Source of the DNA: Pelagadaptatus aseana
GTDB lineage: Bacteria; Pseudomonadota; Gammaproteobacteria; Pseudomonadales; Cellvibrionaceae
NCBI GenBank assembly: GCA_040365065.1
Contig: BAABNI010000003.1
Location: forward strand, 186,001 to 250,000
Direction: 5' to 3'
DNA length: 64,000 nt
Shown here piece by piece: positions 26,586 to 34,968 of the stretch. How positions within the stretch are numbered: the stretch's first letter is position 1; every line of letters begins with the position of its first letter. A program made the translations under genes and the position numbers. The notes under the pieces are model-generated. The model was not told where the DNA came from. It ran no database searches and saw only the letters and a list, made by a program, of their open reading frames with translations.

Positions 26586-26999
26586 ATGAAAATTGGCGAA
26601 CTGGCAAAGCAAAGTGGCATAGCCGCCAGCACCATCCGCTTCTATGAAAAGAAGGGACTGCTGCCCGAAGCCAGACGGCTGGCCAGCGGCTACCGGGTTT
26701 ATGATGACAACAATCTGAAGCAACTGCAGCTGATTCGCTTTGCCCAGAGTCTGGGTTTCTCACTGGAAGAAATGACCGCCATTTTTGACAACAATCGCGT
26801 CGATCACGATCAGGCACTGCAGCACCTGCAACAAAAACGTCAGGAACTGGAAACGCTGGTGGTTCACCTGCAGGAAAAGCAGCGCAATCTGGGCACCCTG
26901 ATCGAACACCTTCAGCACAGCTGGGAAAACGACCACTGCATGTCACCGGAAAGCCTCAATGCCCTGATGCGCCAATCGGGCAAGGACATCAAACAATAA
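26586..26999 (+). CDS. MerR-family transcriptional regulator
   Basis: From ATG 26586 the product is 137 residues; the frame opens at 26520 but that region holds the promoter. The winged helix-turn-helix MKIGELAKQSGIAASTIRFYEKKGLL is followed by SGYRVYDDNN and a dimerisation coiled coil (about 75-115). There is one Cys near the C-terminus (HCMSPE), so a metal site like that of MerR or CueR is unlikely. Its divergent flavoenzyme partner suggests a sensor of electrophiles or quinones, which is inference. A terminator follows at 27027. Confidence 0.92.
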   Translation: MKIGELAKQSGIAASTIRFYEKKGLLPEARRLASGYRVYDDNNLKQLQLIRFAQSLGFSLEEMTAIFDNNRVDHDQALQHLQQKRQELETLVVHLQEKQRNLGTLIEHLQHSWENDHCMSPESLNALMRQSGKDIKQ

Positions 27000-27026
27000 G
27001 CGGCACCACCATCAGACAACCACAAA

Positions 27027-27050
27027 AAAGGCCAGCAAATGCTGGCCTTT
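27027..27050. terminator. Bidirectional terminator between MerR gene and sulfatase gene
   Basis: AAAGGCCAGCA and TGCTGGCCTTT form a perfect 11-bp stem with a two-base loop, with extra A residues on the left flank. It lies between convergent genes. Confidence 0.88.
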
Positions 27051-27072
27051 CTGTATGGGTTAAATACCCTGC

Positions 27073-28602
27073 TTACTCTTTTGGTACCTTGCTCATGATC
27101 TGATCATAGGTACGCTCAATCGACCAAGAGCCGGTAGGCTGGCTGGGTGGGTACTCTCTGAAGGTGGCCAGAAATTGCCCGGTGGTGGACAGACCCACAT
27201 AGATCTGCGCGGCCTTATCAATCATCCAATCGTAGTAAGAGTTGGAGTTGTACTCGGCACGACCCCAGGGATCACGACGCAGGTTATGGATCTTGGGCAT
27301 GCGCAGGACGGTAAAAGGCTCAGCCCACAGCGCCATGGTGGTACCGCGGTTCTCGGCGTACACCAGCTTCCAGTCGCCGACGCGAACCCCCACAGGGAAA
27401 CCTTCATCGTTCAGGTAGTGGAACTCGTTGCGCGGACCTTTCTTCTCCTCACCACTCAGGTGCGGCATAAAGTTGTAACCGTCGAGGTGCAACTTGGATT
27501 TCTTCTGACCAATTTTGCGCGAACCTTTCAGCAAATCGGTTTTCAGGCGCGTGTCACCGGCGGCAGCGGCAAAGGTCGGGAACCAATCCAGGTGGGACAT
27601 GATTTCGTTGGAAATACGACCTCCGGGGATCTTGGCCGGCCAGCGAACCATGGCAGGTACGCGATAAGCCCCTTCCCAGTTACTGTTCTTTTCACCACGG
27701 AACGGCGTGATACCGGCATCGGGCCAGGTATTGAAGTGCACACCGTTATCGGTGGAATACATAACGATGGTGTTGTCGGCAATGTTCAGCTCATCCAACT
27801 GATCCAGCAGCTGACCCACCAACTCATCGTGAGCCACCATCACATCGTTGTAAAAGCCCTGACCGGATTTGCCCAGGTGCTTTTTCGCAGGGTGAGTGCG
27901 AAAGTGCATACCGGTGGTATTAACCCAGACAAAGAATGGCTTATCGGCTTTTACCGCTTTATTGATAAACAGCTTGGCCGCCTCAACAAATTCTTCATCG
28001 GCGGTTTCCATGCGCTTGCGCGTCAGTGGGCCAGTGTCATTAATTTTGCCATCGGCAAAGGTGTGCAACACCCCACGAGGACCAAACCGCTTCTTAAAGG
28101 CCGGATCTTTCGGGTAATCCGGATCTTCCGGCTCTTCTTCGGCATTGAGGTGGTAGAGGTTGCCAAAAAACTCATCAAAACCATGATTGGTCGGCAAGTG
28201 CTCATCGCGGTCACCAAAATGGTTTTTACCAAACTGACCGGTGGCGTAACCCTTGTCCTTGAAGTACTCGGCAATGGTGATGTCGCGGTCCTGAATGCCC
28301 TCTTTGGCACCCGGCAAACCCACCTTGGTCAGGCCGGTACGCAAACCGGATTGCCCCGTCAAAAAGGTAGAACGGCCAGCCGTACAGGATTGATCACCGT
28401 AATAATCGGTAAAACGCACACCTTCATTGGCAATCCGGTCGATGTTCGGCGTGTGGTAACCCATGATACCGTCACTGTAGGCACTGATATTGGTGATGCC
28501 GATATCATCACCCCAGATGGCCAGAATGTTCGGCGTGGAAGCCAAGCCAAAAGACGATGTCAGCAACAGGGCGCTGCCCAACATCAGCTTGATTTTATTC
28601 AT
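27073..28602 (-). CDS. Secreted type-I sulfatase (arylsulfatase family)
   Basis: From ATG 28602 (AGGAG 10 bases upstream) the product is 509 residues with a signal peptide ending near FGLAS at residue 22. IWGDDIGITN near 30 supplies metal-binding aspartates, and the maturation motif SCTAGRSTFLTG near 72 has the Cys that would become formylglycine (C-x-A-x-R). FGKNHFGD near 125 and YSTDNG near 285 fit the alkaline phosphatase-like fold. It would hydrolyse sulfate esters in the periplasm. Formylglycine needs a generating enzyme, not present here. No carbohydrate-active genes adjoin it. Confidence 0.93.
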   Translation of the reverse strand: MNKIKLMLGSALLLTSSFGLASTPNILAIWGDDIGITNISAYSDGIMGYHTPNIDRIANEGVRFTDYYGDQSCTAGRSTFLTGQSGLRTGLTKVGLPGAKEGIQDRDITIAEYFKDKGYATGQFGKNHFGDRDEHLPTNHGFDEFFGNLYHLNAEEEPEDPDYPKDPAFKKRFGPRGVLHTFADGKINDTGPLTRKRMETADEEFVEAAKLFINKAVKADKPFFVWVNTTGMHFRTHPAKKHLGKSGQGFYNDVMVAHDELVGQLLDQLDELNIADNTIVMYSTDNGVHFNTWPDAGITPFRGEKNSNWEGAYRVPAMVRWPAKIPGGRISNEIMSHLDWFPTFAAAAGDTRLKTDLLKGSRKIGQKKSKLHLDGYNFMPHLSGEEKKGPRNEFHYLNDEGFPVGVRVGDWKLVYAENRGTTMALWAEPFTVLRMPKIHNLRRDPWGRAEYNSNSYYDWMIDKAAQIYVGLSTTGQFLATFREYPPSQPTGSWSIERTYDQIMSKVPKE

Positions 28603-28782
28603 TATTAGTAAACTCCTTTCCTTGAATCTCAATTGAATGGAAGGTCCGATTCAATAACCCCCAAGAATAGCAGAAAACTTTTTTACCCACGTGTCTAAAT
28701 GCGCATAATTTCTTTGCCAAATACGACTAATGTCGCTGAATCATATGCTGGTGTCTGAGCGGCTGATTTTCAGGAAAAAAAA
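28603..28782. other. Gene-free spacer upstream of the sulfatase gene
   Basis: This 180-bp piece holds the sulfatase ribosome-binding site and presumably its promoter. I see no convincing gene. The short frame that starts near 28730 runs into the tandem repeat and is rejected. Confidence 0.6.
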
Positions 28783-28810
28783 CCCCACCCGATGGGTGAG
28801 GCTTTTTGTA

Positions 28811-28848
28811 TGGTGCCCTGATCCTGGGAAAGCCGGTATCGAATCACC
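28811..28848 (-). pseudogene. Decayed tRNA 3'-end remnant, repeat unit 1
   Basis: On the minus strand this holds GGTGATTCGATACC and ends GGGCACCA, resembling the T arm and acceptor of the adjacent tRNA-Phe (GGTGGTTCGATTCC and GGGCACCA). The acceptor side is altered and no 5' half is present, so no functional tRNA can form. Confidence 0.5.
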
Positions 28849-29040
28849 CCTGAAAAATTATTGCCGTAAATTCAATTATCGATGTCTGCGGAATGCTCGC
28901 CCCTTCCCTGGGGCTCGGCCTTCGGCGCATCTTTCAGATGCCCAAAATCGTTCCTGACGATTTTGTCGAACCAGATCGGTGCTTCTCAACCAACCTACGG
29001 CCATAAAAAAAGCCCCACCCGATGGGTGAGGCTTTTTGTA

Positions 29041-29078
29041 TGGTGCCCTGATCCGGGGAAAGCCGGTATCGAATCACC
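29041..29078 (-). pseudogene. Decayed tRNA 3'-end remnant, repeat unit 2
   Basis: This is the second copy of the tRNA-like tail, identical to unit 1 except for one base in the acceptor-side segment. It is followed downstream on the minus strand by its own copy of the terminator hairpin. Confidence 0.5.
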
Positions 29079-29236
29079 CCTGAAAAATTATTGCCGTAAA
29101 TTCAATTATCGATGTCTGCGGAATGCTCGCCCCTTCCCTGGGGCTCGGCCTTCGGCGCATCTTTCAGATGCCCAAAATCGTTCCTGACGATTTTGTCGAA
29201 CCAGATCGGTGCTTCTCAACCAACCTACGGCCATAA

Positions 29237-29267
29237 AAAAAGCCCCACCCGATGGGTGAGGCTTTTT
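29237..29267 (-). terminator. Terminator of tRNA-Phe
   Basis: On the minus strand AAAAAGCCTCACCC pairs with GGGTGGGGCTTTTT (one G-T type mismatch) around a three-base loop, just 4 bases after the tRNA CCA end, followed by a T run. Copies at about 28779-28807 and 29007-29037 are part of the tandem repeat. Confidence 0.85.
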
Positions 29268-29270
29268 GTA

Positions 29271-29346
29271 TGGTGCCCGGAGGCGGAATCGAACCACCGA
29301 CACGGGGATTTTCAATCCCCTGCTCTACCGACTGAGCTATCCGGGC
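29271..29346 (-). tRNA. tRNA-Phe (anticodon GAA)
   Basis: A 76-nt cloverleaf on the minus strand: acceptor GCCCGGA pairs with TCCGGGC, discriminator A, encoded CCA. The anticodon stem GGGGA/TCCCC encloses TTGAAAA, giving anticodon GAA. The T arm reads CGGTG-GTTCGATTC-CGCC-type. It is downstream of the asmA-mutY-yggX group, the same neighbourhood as in Pseudomonas. Confidence 0.97.
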
Positions 29347-29395
29347 AGGTATTAACCAACAGGTTAAAGGTTTCTCGCTGCTGCGAGAGGCGCGT

Positions 29396-29424
29396 ATTAA
29401 ACCCGCTCATCAAAACAGAGTCAA
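29396..29424 (-). promoter_or_regulatory. Sigma-70 promoter of tRNA-Phe
   Basis: On the minus strand TTGACT (29424-29419), a 17-bp spacer and TTTAAT (29401-29396) precede a GC-rich discriminator ACGCGCC. The arrangement fits a strong, growth-rate-controlled stable-RNA promoter about 50 bp upstream of the tRNA. Confidence 0.7.
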
Positions 29425-29461
29425 GCACTTGTGGTGGAATAATTGCCTGTGACGGCAAGGG

Positions 29462-30244
29462 TCATTCCGGCTGCTCAAGCTTTGATCGAAAATGCTCGGA
29501 ATTAGGCACCTGATAGGGTGGCACCAGTATCTGCTGCAAGCGTCCGGAGTGATATAAACGGCTGATGGCAGCGTTCATACGCTCGGCCAAAACCTGACTG
29601 TCAGCGGTATCGGGAAACACATAACATAAATTGCGCTGGGAAAAGGGTTCATCCATCTGAAAGTGGATACGGGCATCCTGCTGCATCGCCCTGGTGATAT
29701 TGGTCACCACCTGAGCATTGGACAATATCGCATCAACACGACCGGCCAGCAGTAACTGCACACTGGTTTTCAGATCTTTGCTGTAATGGACTTCTACCCC
29801 CAAGGCATCGAGCCCGCGCTGGTCTGGCAGCTGATAAAAATAGCCCCTGATCAACCCCAACCGCAGTAGCCTGATATCTTTTAACTGGGTTAATACCGGC
29901 GTCTGATCGGCACTGATCAGGTGTCGGTAGGTGGTGGCAAAGGGCACACTGTAAATCACCGGGGCATGACGCTTTACATCACACACCCCACCGATCTGCA
30001 TTTGCGCCTCACGCCTGGCCAGCAGAGCACGCACTTCAGCAATGGGCAAAAACTCCAACCGACTGTCGAGCCCGGCTTCTTCAGTGATGGTGCTATGTAC
30101 AATGCGATAACCGGCTTGAAACAGGGCTTGTTGATTGCGCTCGACATTGGGGGCCACCGCCAGCAACTGCTCCGCCTGAACTTGCATCAACCAGAACAAC
30201 ATCACAAACGGCAGTAACTGCAACAGGTTTCGCATAGGGATCAC
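29462..30244 (-). CDS. Periplasmic family-3-type solute-binding protein
   Basis: The 260-residue product has a signal peptide (LLQLLPFVMLFWLMQVQAE) and the two-lobe pattern of SBP_bac_3 proteins: VPFATTYRHLI near 112, LGLIRGYFYQLP near 145, LLAGRVDAILSNA near 172 and the ending AISRLYHSGRLQQIL. No ABC permease or ATPase adjoins it. The GTG at 30242-30244 overlaps the yggX stop codon (GTGA); an ATG three codons further in is an equal choice. It appears to be the last gene of the asmA-mutY-yggX unit. Confidence 0.82.
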   Translation of the reverse strand: MIPMRNLLQLLPFVMLFWLMQVQAEQLLAVAPNVERNQQALFQAGYRIVHSTITEEAGLDSRLEFLPIAEVRALLARREAQMQIGGVCDVKRHAPVIYSVPFATTYRHLISADQTPVLTQLKDIRLLRLGLIRGYFYQLPDQRGLDALGVEVHYSKDLKTSVQLLLAGRVDAILSNAQVVTNITRAMQQDARIHFQMDEPFSQRNLCYVFPDTADSQVLAERMNAAISRLYHSGRLQQILVPPYQVPNSEHFRSKLEQPE

Positions 30245-30513
30245 TCACTGGGCGGCACGTAGCCCTCGACACTGTCGATGGCATCCCCGGCAAAAAATTT
30301 GTCGCGCTGCTCATTGAGGTAAGCGCGCGCGGTGAGGTCCATCATATTGAGGTGCTTTTCATTGATCAGCATGGTCTGATGATTCAACCACTCCTGCCAG
30401 GCCTGCTTCGACACGGAATCAAATAACTCCTGTCCCTTGGCCCCCGGCATCGGAGGGACGTCCAGACCTTCCATCTCCTGTTGAAATTTACGGCAAAAAA
30501 CCATCCGCGCCAT
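30241..30513 (-). CDS. yggX: Fe(2+)-trafficking / oxidative damage protection protein
   Basis: The 90-residue product (ATG 30513, GAGGGG 7 bases upstream) has the YggX signature MARMVFCRKFQQE with the conserved Cys, followed by LDVPPMPG and W-x-x-W-x-x-HQTMLINEKHLN. YggX protects iron-sulfur proteins from oxidative damage and moves iron. It starts 4 bp after the mutY stop; MutY itself has an iron-sulfur cluster, and the pair is widely conserved. Confidence 0.96.
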   Translation of the reverse strand: MARMVFCRKFQQEMEGLDVPPMPGAKGQELFDSVSKQAWQEWLNHQTMLINEKHLNMMDLTARAYLNEQRDKFFAGDAIDSVEGYVPPSE

Positions 30514-30517
30514 TGTC

Positions 30518-31597
30518 TTACCCCTCAATCAAACTCAGTTGGCGGGCAGCCAGCTGCTGCCACAATTTTTTTACCGGTGCCGCCAGCCCCACAGTCGGGA
30601 TCTGTTCCGGGGCGAAATAATCACTCCTGATCTCGGCTACCCCGGCCGGCCTTGAGGCCAGTTGCACGTGCACCGGCACAATATCCAGATGGTAATGACT
30701 GAAAGTGTGCCGAAAACCGGGCCACGATTCTACCGCATCGACACGGCCGTAGGTATTTTCGCAGAAGATTGTCGCATTCTCATCCGCTGCCAGCTCGGGA
30801 AAACTCCACAAACCACCCCAGATACCAGCCGCCGGACGCTGCTCCAGATAATATTGCTGATCCGGTGTCATCAACATCAACAACTGCACGGTTTTGACCG
30901 GCTTGTGCTTTTTCGGTTTTTTCCCCGGGTAGTCCTCCGGGTTCCCCTGAGCCTGCGCCATACAGGTCTCACTCAAAGGGCAACGATGACACTCGGGCCG
31001 GGTTCGGGTGCACAGAGTCGCTCCGAGATCCATCATGGCCTGGGTGTATTGGTCGCACTGTTGCTCAGGTGTCAGGCCTTCGGCCAACGCCCACAACTGT
31101 TTGAGGGTGGCGGCCTGACCGGGCCAGCCGGCCACGGCAAAATGGCGGGCCAACACCCGTTTGACATTGCCATCAAGAATCGGAGCCACCAGCCCCATGG
31201 ACAAACTGGCGATGGCACCCGCGGTCGAACGACCGATACCGGGCAGATCGCTTAGCGCCTCCACGCTGCGGGGAAACTCGCCGCCAAAATCCGTCACCAC
31301 CTGTTGCGCACAGCGGTGCAGATTGCGCGCCCGGGCGTAGTAGCCGAGACCAGTCCAGAGGTGCAGCACCTCGTCGATGTCGGCCGCAGCCAGATCTTCC
31401 ACCTCGGGAAAGCGCGTCATAAACCGCTGGAAATACTCAATGACGGTGGCCACCTGAGTTTGCTGCAGCATGATTTCCGACACCCAGACCCGGTAGGGGT
31501 TGATGTCCTGCTGCCACGGCAGGTGCTTGCGCCCATGTTGCTGGAACCACTCCAGCACTCGACCGGAAAATCCGGCGCGGTTTAACTCAACGTCCAA
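30518..31597 (-). CDS. mutY: A/G-specific adenine DNA glycosylase
   Basis: MutY removes adenine mispaired with 8-oxoguanine. I favour the TTG at 31597 (359 aa; GAGG 5 bases upstream, 8 bases before the asmA stop in transcription order), since the open frame to ATG 31633 adds only a non-conserved tail. The catalytic Glu is in SEIMLQQTQ, the HhH is LPGIGRSTAGAI, the catalytic Asp is in ILDGNVKR, and the 4Fe-4S site is C-x6-C-x2-C-x5-C (CTRTRPECHRCPLSETC). The C-terminal part is the NUDIX-like 8-oxoG domain. Confidence 0.95.
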   Translation of the reverse strand: MDVELNRAGFSGRVLEWFQQHGRKHLPWQQDINPYRVWVSEIMLQQTQVATVIEYFQRFMTRFPEVEDLAAADIDEVLHLWTGLGYYARARNLHRCAQQVVTDFGGEFPRSVEALSDLPGIGRSTAGAIASLSMGLVAPILDGNVKRVLARHFAVAGWPGQAATLKQLWALAEGLTPEQQCDQYTQAMMDLGATLCTRTRPECHRCPLSETCMAQAQGNPEDYPGKKPKKHKPVKTVQLLMLMTPDQQYYLEQRPAAGIWGGLWSFPELAADENATIFCENTYGRVDAVESWPGFRHTFSHYHLDIVPVHVQLASRPAGVAEIRSDYFAPEQIPTVGLAAPVKKLWQQLAARQLSLIEG

Positions 31598-33686
31598 ACA
31601 AACCTCGCAGCAGGGTTTCCACCTGCTCGGCATTGCTGCCTTTCAATTTTTCCTGAATTTTTTCCTGCAGCTTTTCCTGTACGCGGGCCTTGGCCTCGTC
31701 TTCCAACAGTTCGTTAAAGCGATCCCGATCCGGGCCACACACCCTGCCAGACAGAGGCTCATCAATGTTGCCCCGACAACGCAGCGGCAAATCCCGATTG
31801 CGCCAGCGATCGCGAATCTGGCAGGCGCGGTCGGGGTTGGCCGCCCCGGTCACCCGCAAGTCACCACGCAAGTCGAAATCACCACCGAGGTACTCACTAG
31901 CCCCCGTCGCGGCCAATTGCAGCTCTTCCACGCCAGCCTGCACCTGATTGAAGCGGGCCTGAGTCCCCTTCAGGTCCATTGACACCTGAACCTGTTGCAA
32001 ATCGGTTTTGCCTTTCCAGGGCAACTGCGGTGCCGGCTTGCCATTGGCCAGAGCCGCGATTTCACAGAAGGCTTTTTCAATGTCCAGCTCGATGATGGAC
32101 AGTGTCTCGGCCTCTAACTGCAGCTGACCCCGGGCGCTGCGCTGCCAGGCACCCAGACTATTGCCGCTGGCCGCGAGGCTAAGGTCTATGCTGGCCTGCC
32201 CCGTCAGGCGCTGCTCCTGAGCCAGAGCCGTCAGCAGCGGCTGCAACTGGACCTGATCCACCTGAGTCGCCAGTGACACACGGGGCTTTTGACCCCGGTT
32301 ATCCAACTGCCCACGGGCTGCTACTCGCCCCTGATAGAGGCTGGCAGAAAAAGCCGTGAGATCCACCAGCCCCTGATGGGCCATAGCCTCCAGCTCCACC
32401 GCCTGCATCTGCACACCGGCAACCTGAAACTGTTGCAGCCCCAGCGCCAGATTGATCGACAGTGGCTTGATGCCATCAAGCGCCAAGGGCTCATCGCTCA
32501 AACGGCGCGACGCCTTACCCTGGGCCGCTGACGATTCAGCCTTGGCGACATGCTCAGTCGCGCCGCCAGTGGCGGATGGCGTTTGCTCTGACTCAACCGC
32601 AGGAGGCAGGTAATGATCCAGATTCAGTTGATTGCCTTGCAGCAACAGCGCCACAGTGCCCTCGGCGGACTGCGATGCCGAACCCTGTAACAGGCTGTCA
32701 TCAAGCTGCAATTGCAGATCAGACAAGTGCCACTGCGCGGCTTCGGTCTCGATGCCGGCCGACAGCGACAGCGCTGTCAAAGCCTGCGGTCGCGCCATTT
32801 CCGGCAGCGCCACTTGCAGGGCCTCGAGCCAGACGCGGGGGTTAAACCGCTGCAACCGCAGCTGACCGGCAAACTGCTGCGTGTCCATAGCCAGCTCACC
32901 GTCGAGGTTGATTGCCGCGCGCTCTCCATTCAATTGCAGGGTTTGCAGCAAATCGGCAATGCGCAACCGTTGCCGCGCCTGATCGAACCCCAGCTGCCCG
33001 CGCGTGGCCACCTGAATCTCCGGGAAATCCTGCCAGTGCACCTGAGTATCACAGGCAAGATCGAACAGTTGTCCCTGTAAATTGAACGACGTCATCCGAC
33101 AGGACGGTACCTCAACCCGCGCCTCGGTTTGCTGACGCTGATCGCGATAGATCACCGAGATGTCGGTCAGCTGCAGCTGCTCCACCGCCAGATTCAAAGG
33201 CGACGTCTCCTTCGCAGCCGAAGCGGCCTGCTCTGCTGCCCCTGAACCCTCAGCAAGAGCACCCGCCTCGGCCGGTGTTGCCACCTTGTTTCCAGCCTGA
33301 TCGGTCAGGGCCTGCCAGTTGCCCCGGCCTTGGCGATCCACCAGCAACTGCAGATCCACGCCGGTCAATTCAATCCCGGCCACCACCACCTGCCCTTTCA
33401 GCAAAGGCGGCACGGCTACCTGAGCGGCCAGACTGTCGGCTTCAACCAGTGTCTGACCACCGCCCCCCAGAGTCACGGCTTGCACGTGCAAGCCCAGGCG
33501 CGGGTACCACTGCCACGCAATCGGTCCGTTCAAGCTCAGAGGCACACCCTGCTCAGCCGCGAGACGTTCAATGTCATCGCGAAAACTGTTGGGGTCGAGC
33601 ACCTGGGTCAGGTAGACCACCGCCGCCATCACCACGGCGACGATCGCAGCGACCAGAGCCATCAGAATTTTCATAAGTTTGGACAC
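31587..33686 (-). CDS. AsmA-family protein
   Basis: The 699-residue product starts at GTG 33686 (GGGAG 6 bases upstream). A single N-terminal membrane segment (about residues 6-28) is followed by the AsmA N-domain (LDPNSFRDDIERLAAEQGVPLSLNGPI-like), a Ser/Ala-rich middle and a C-terminal AsmA domain (about 470-650) with FDLRGDLRVTG. AsmA proteins are elongated periplasmic bridges implicated in outer-membrane lipid homeostasis. It heads the asmA-mutY-yggX unit, as in Pseudomonas. Confidence 0.9.
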   Translation of the reverse strand: MSKLMKILMALVAAIVAVVMAAVVYLTQVLDPNSFRDDIERLAAEQGVPLSLNGPIAWQWYPRLGLHVQAVTLGGGGQTLVEADSLAAQVAVPPLLKGQVVVAGIELTGVDLQLLVDRQGRGNWQALTDQAGNKVATPAEAGALAEGSGAAEQAASAAKETSPLNLAVEQLQLTDISVIYRDQRQQTEARVEVPSCRMTSFNLQGQLFDLACDTQVHWQDFPEIQVATRGQLGFDQARQRLRIADLLQTLQLNGERAAINLDGELAMDTQQFAGQLRLQRFNPRVWLEALQVALPEMARPQALTALSLSAGIETEAAQWHLSDLQLQLDDSLLQGSASQSAEGTVALLLQGNQLNLDHYLPPAVESEQTPSATGGATEHVAKAESSAAQGKASRRLSDEPLALDGIKPLSINLALGLQQFQVAGVQMQAVELEAMAHQGLVDLTAFSASLYQGRVAARGQLDNRGQKPRVSLATQVDQVQLQPLLTALAQEQRLTGQASIDLSLAASGNSLGAWQRSARGQLQLEAETLSIIELDIEKAFCEIAALANGKPAPQLPWKGKTDLQQVQVSMDLKGTQARFNQVQAGVEELQLAATGASEYLGGDFDLRGDLRVTGAANPDRACQIRDRWRNRDLPLRCRGNIDEPLSGRVCGPDRDRFNELLEDEAKARVQEKLQEKIQEKLKGSNAEQVETLLRGLFGR

Positions 33687-33840
33687 ATGCCACTCCCTGT
33701 TTTGGCAAAAACCGGCTTTTTAACCGCCCTTGCACCCATTGGTTTCACAATTTCATACGCAAAGTCTATCAATCCGTAGTTCGACGACAACAGGTGCGTT
33801 AGAATACGCCCCAATTTTTTACTGGCCACAGGTGACCTTC

Positions 33841-34929
33841 ATGGGACACAAGACTTCTCTGTATCAAACCCATCAGGATTTCGGCGGCAAGCTGGTTGAT
33901 TTTGGCGGCTGGGATATGCCATTGCACTACGGTTCGCAAATGGAAGAACACCACAAGGTGCGTCAGGATGCCGGCATGTTCGACGTCTCCCACATGACCA
34001 TCGTCGACGTCACCGGTGCCGACGCCAAAGCTTACCTGCAGCGGTTGCTGGCCAATGACGTGGCCCGCATTGAGAGCCTGCCCGGCAAAGCCCTCTACTC
34101 TGGCATGCTCAATGAAGAGGGCGGCGTTATCGATGACCTGATCGTCTACAACATGGATGGCTGGTTTCGCACCGTGGTTAACTGCGGCACCCGCGACAAG
34201 GATCTGGCGTGGATGGCCAAGCAGAGTGAAGGCTTTGATGTGACCATTCAGGAGCGTCAGGATTTGTCCATCATTGCGGTCCAGGGTCCCAACGCCATTG
34301 CCAAAGCCAGCGCCGCGCTGGCGGCAGAGCAGGCCGCTGTGGTGCCAGACCTGAAGGTATTTCAAGGCGCCAGTGCCGGCGACTGGTTTATTGCCCGCAC
34401 TGGCTACACCGGTGAAGACGGGCTGGAAATCATGGTCCCCAATGGGCAGGCGGCCAGCTTCTGGCAAGCTCTGGTCGATCAGGGCGTGGCCCCCTGTGGT
34501 CTCGCTGCCAGAGACACCCTGCGGCTTGAAGCCGGCATGAACCTCTATGGCAATGACATGGACGAAAGCGTGTCACCCCTGGCTGCCAACATGGGCTGGA
34601 CCATTGCCTGGGAGCCGACCGAGCGCGACTTTATTGGTCGTCAGGCGCTGGAGCAGCAGAAAGCCGCGGGGCTCAACCAGAAACTGGTGGGTCTGGTACT
34701 GGAAGCCAAAGGCGTGCTGCGCGCCCATCAGAAAGTCATCGTCGAGGGCACGGAACAAACCGGCGAGATCACCAGCGGCACCTTTTCACCAACTTTGGGC
34801 TATTCTGTGGCCCTGGCACGCGTTCCCGCTGGCATTGGCGAGCAGTGTCTGGTAGAAATGCGCAACAAACAAATCCCCGTCAAAGTGGTCAAGCCCTGCT
34901 TCGTCCGCAACGGCAAACCCCTTATTTGA
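33841..34929 (+). CDS. gcvT: Glycine cleavage system T protein (aminomethyltransferase)
   Basis: The 362-residue product (ATG 33841, AGGTGA upstream) begins MGHKTSLYQTHQ and has MPLHYGSQMEEHHKVRQDAGMFDVSH near residue 25-50, GYTGEDGLE near 190 and LRLEAGMNLYGNDMD near 225-240. It transfers the methylene group from the aminomethylated H protein to tetrahydrofolate. gcvH follows after 39 bp, but gcvP does not, so the P protein must be elsewhere. I found no glycine riboswitch in the 154-bp leader region. Confidence 0.96.
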   Translation: MGHKTSLYQTHQDFGGKLVDFGGWDMPLHYGSQMEEHHKVRQDAGMFDVSHMTIVDVTGADAKAYLQRLLANDVARIESLPGKALYSGMLNEEGGVIDDLIVYNMDGWFRTVVNCGTRDKDLAWMAKQSEGFDVTIQERQDLSIIAVQGPNAIAKASAALAAEQAAVVPDLKVFQGASAGDWFIARTGYTGEDGLEIMVPNGQAASFWQALVDQGVAPCGLAARDTLRLEAGMNLYGNDMDESVSPLAANMGWTIAWEPTERDFIGRQALEQQKAAGLNQKLVGLVLEAKGVLRAHQKVIVEGTEQTGEITSGTFSPTLGYSVALARVPAGIGEQCLVEMRNKQIPVKVVKPCFVRNGKPLI

Positions 34930-34968
34930 TTTGATAGAACACTAGATTAATAGCTGAGGAACACCAAC

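Larger units (their letters stand above)
28783..29278. repeat. Tandem 230-bp direct repeat (2.15 copies) abutting tRNA-Phe
   Basis: Units 28783-29012 and 29013-29242 differ at one base (T at 28825 against G at 29055); a third partial copy, 29243-29278, runs into the tRNA-Phe 3' end. Read on the minus strand each unit holds a terminator hairpin, a stretch with small hairpins (AAAATCGT/ACGATTTT, GCATCT/AGATGC), and a decayed tRNA 3' end with GGGCACCA. No protein-coding signal is evident. Near-identity implies a recent duplication. Confidence 0.93.

Noticed and set aside
27175..28608. 477-codon plus-strand frame
   Set aside because: Antisense to the sulfatase, which has a signal peptide and an intact sulfatase motif.
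28783..29278. CRISPR array
   Set aside because: Only two long units with no spacers; the repeat is 230 bp, far too long.
28730..29513. Overlapping short frames within the tandem repeat, with repeated protein segments
   Set aside because: They repeat because the 230-bp DNA repeats, span a terminator and tRNA-Phe, and have no ribosome sites.
33687..33840. Glycine riboswitch before gcvT
   Set aside because: I looked for tandem aptamer features and found none in the 154-bp gap.
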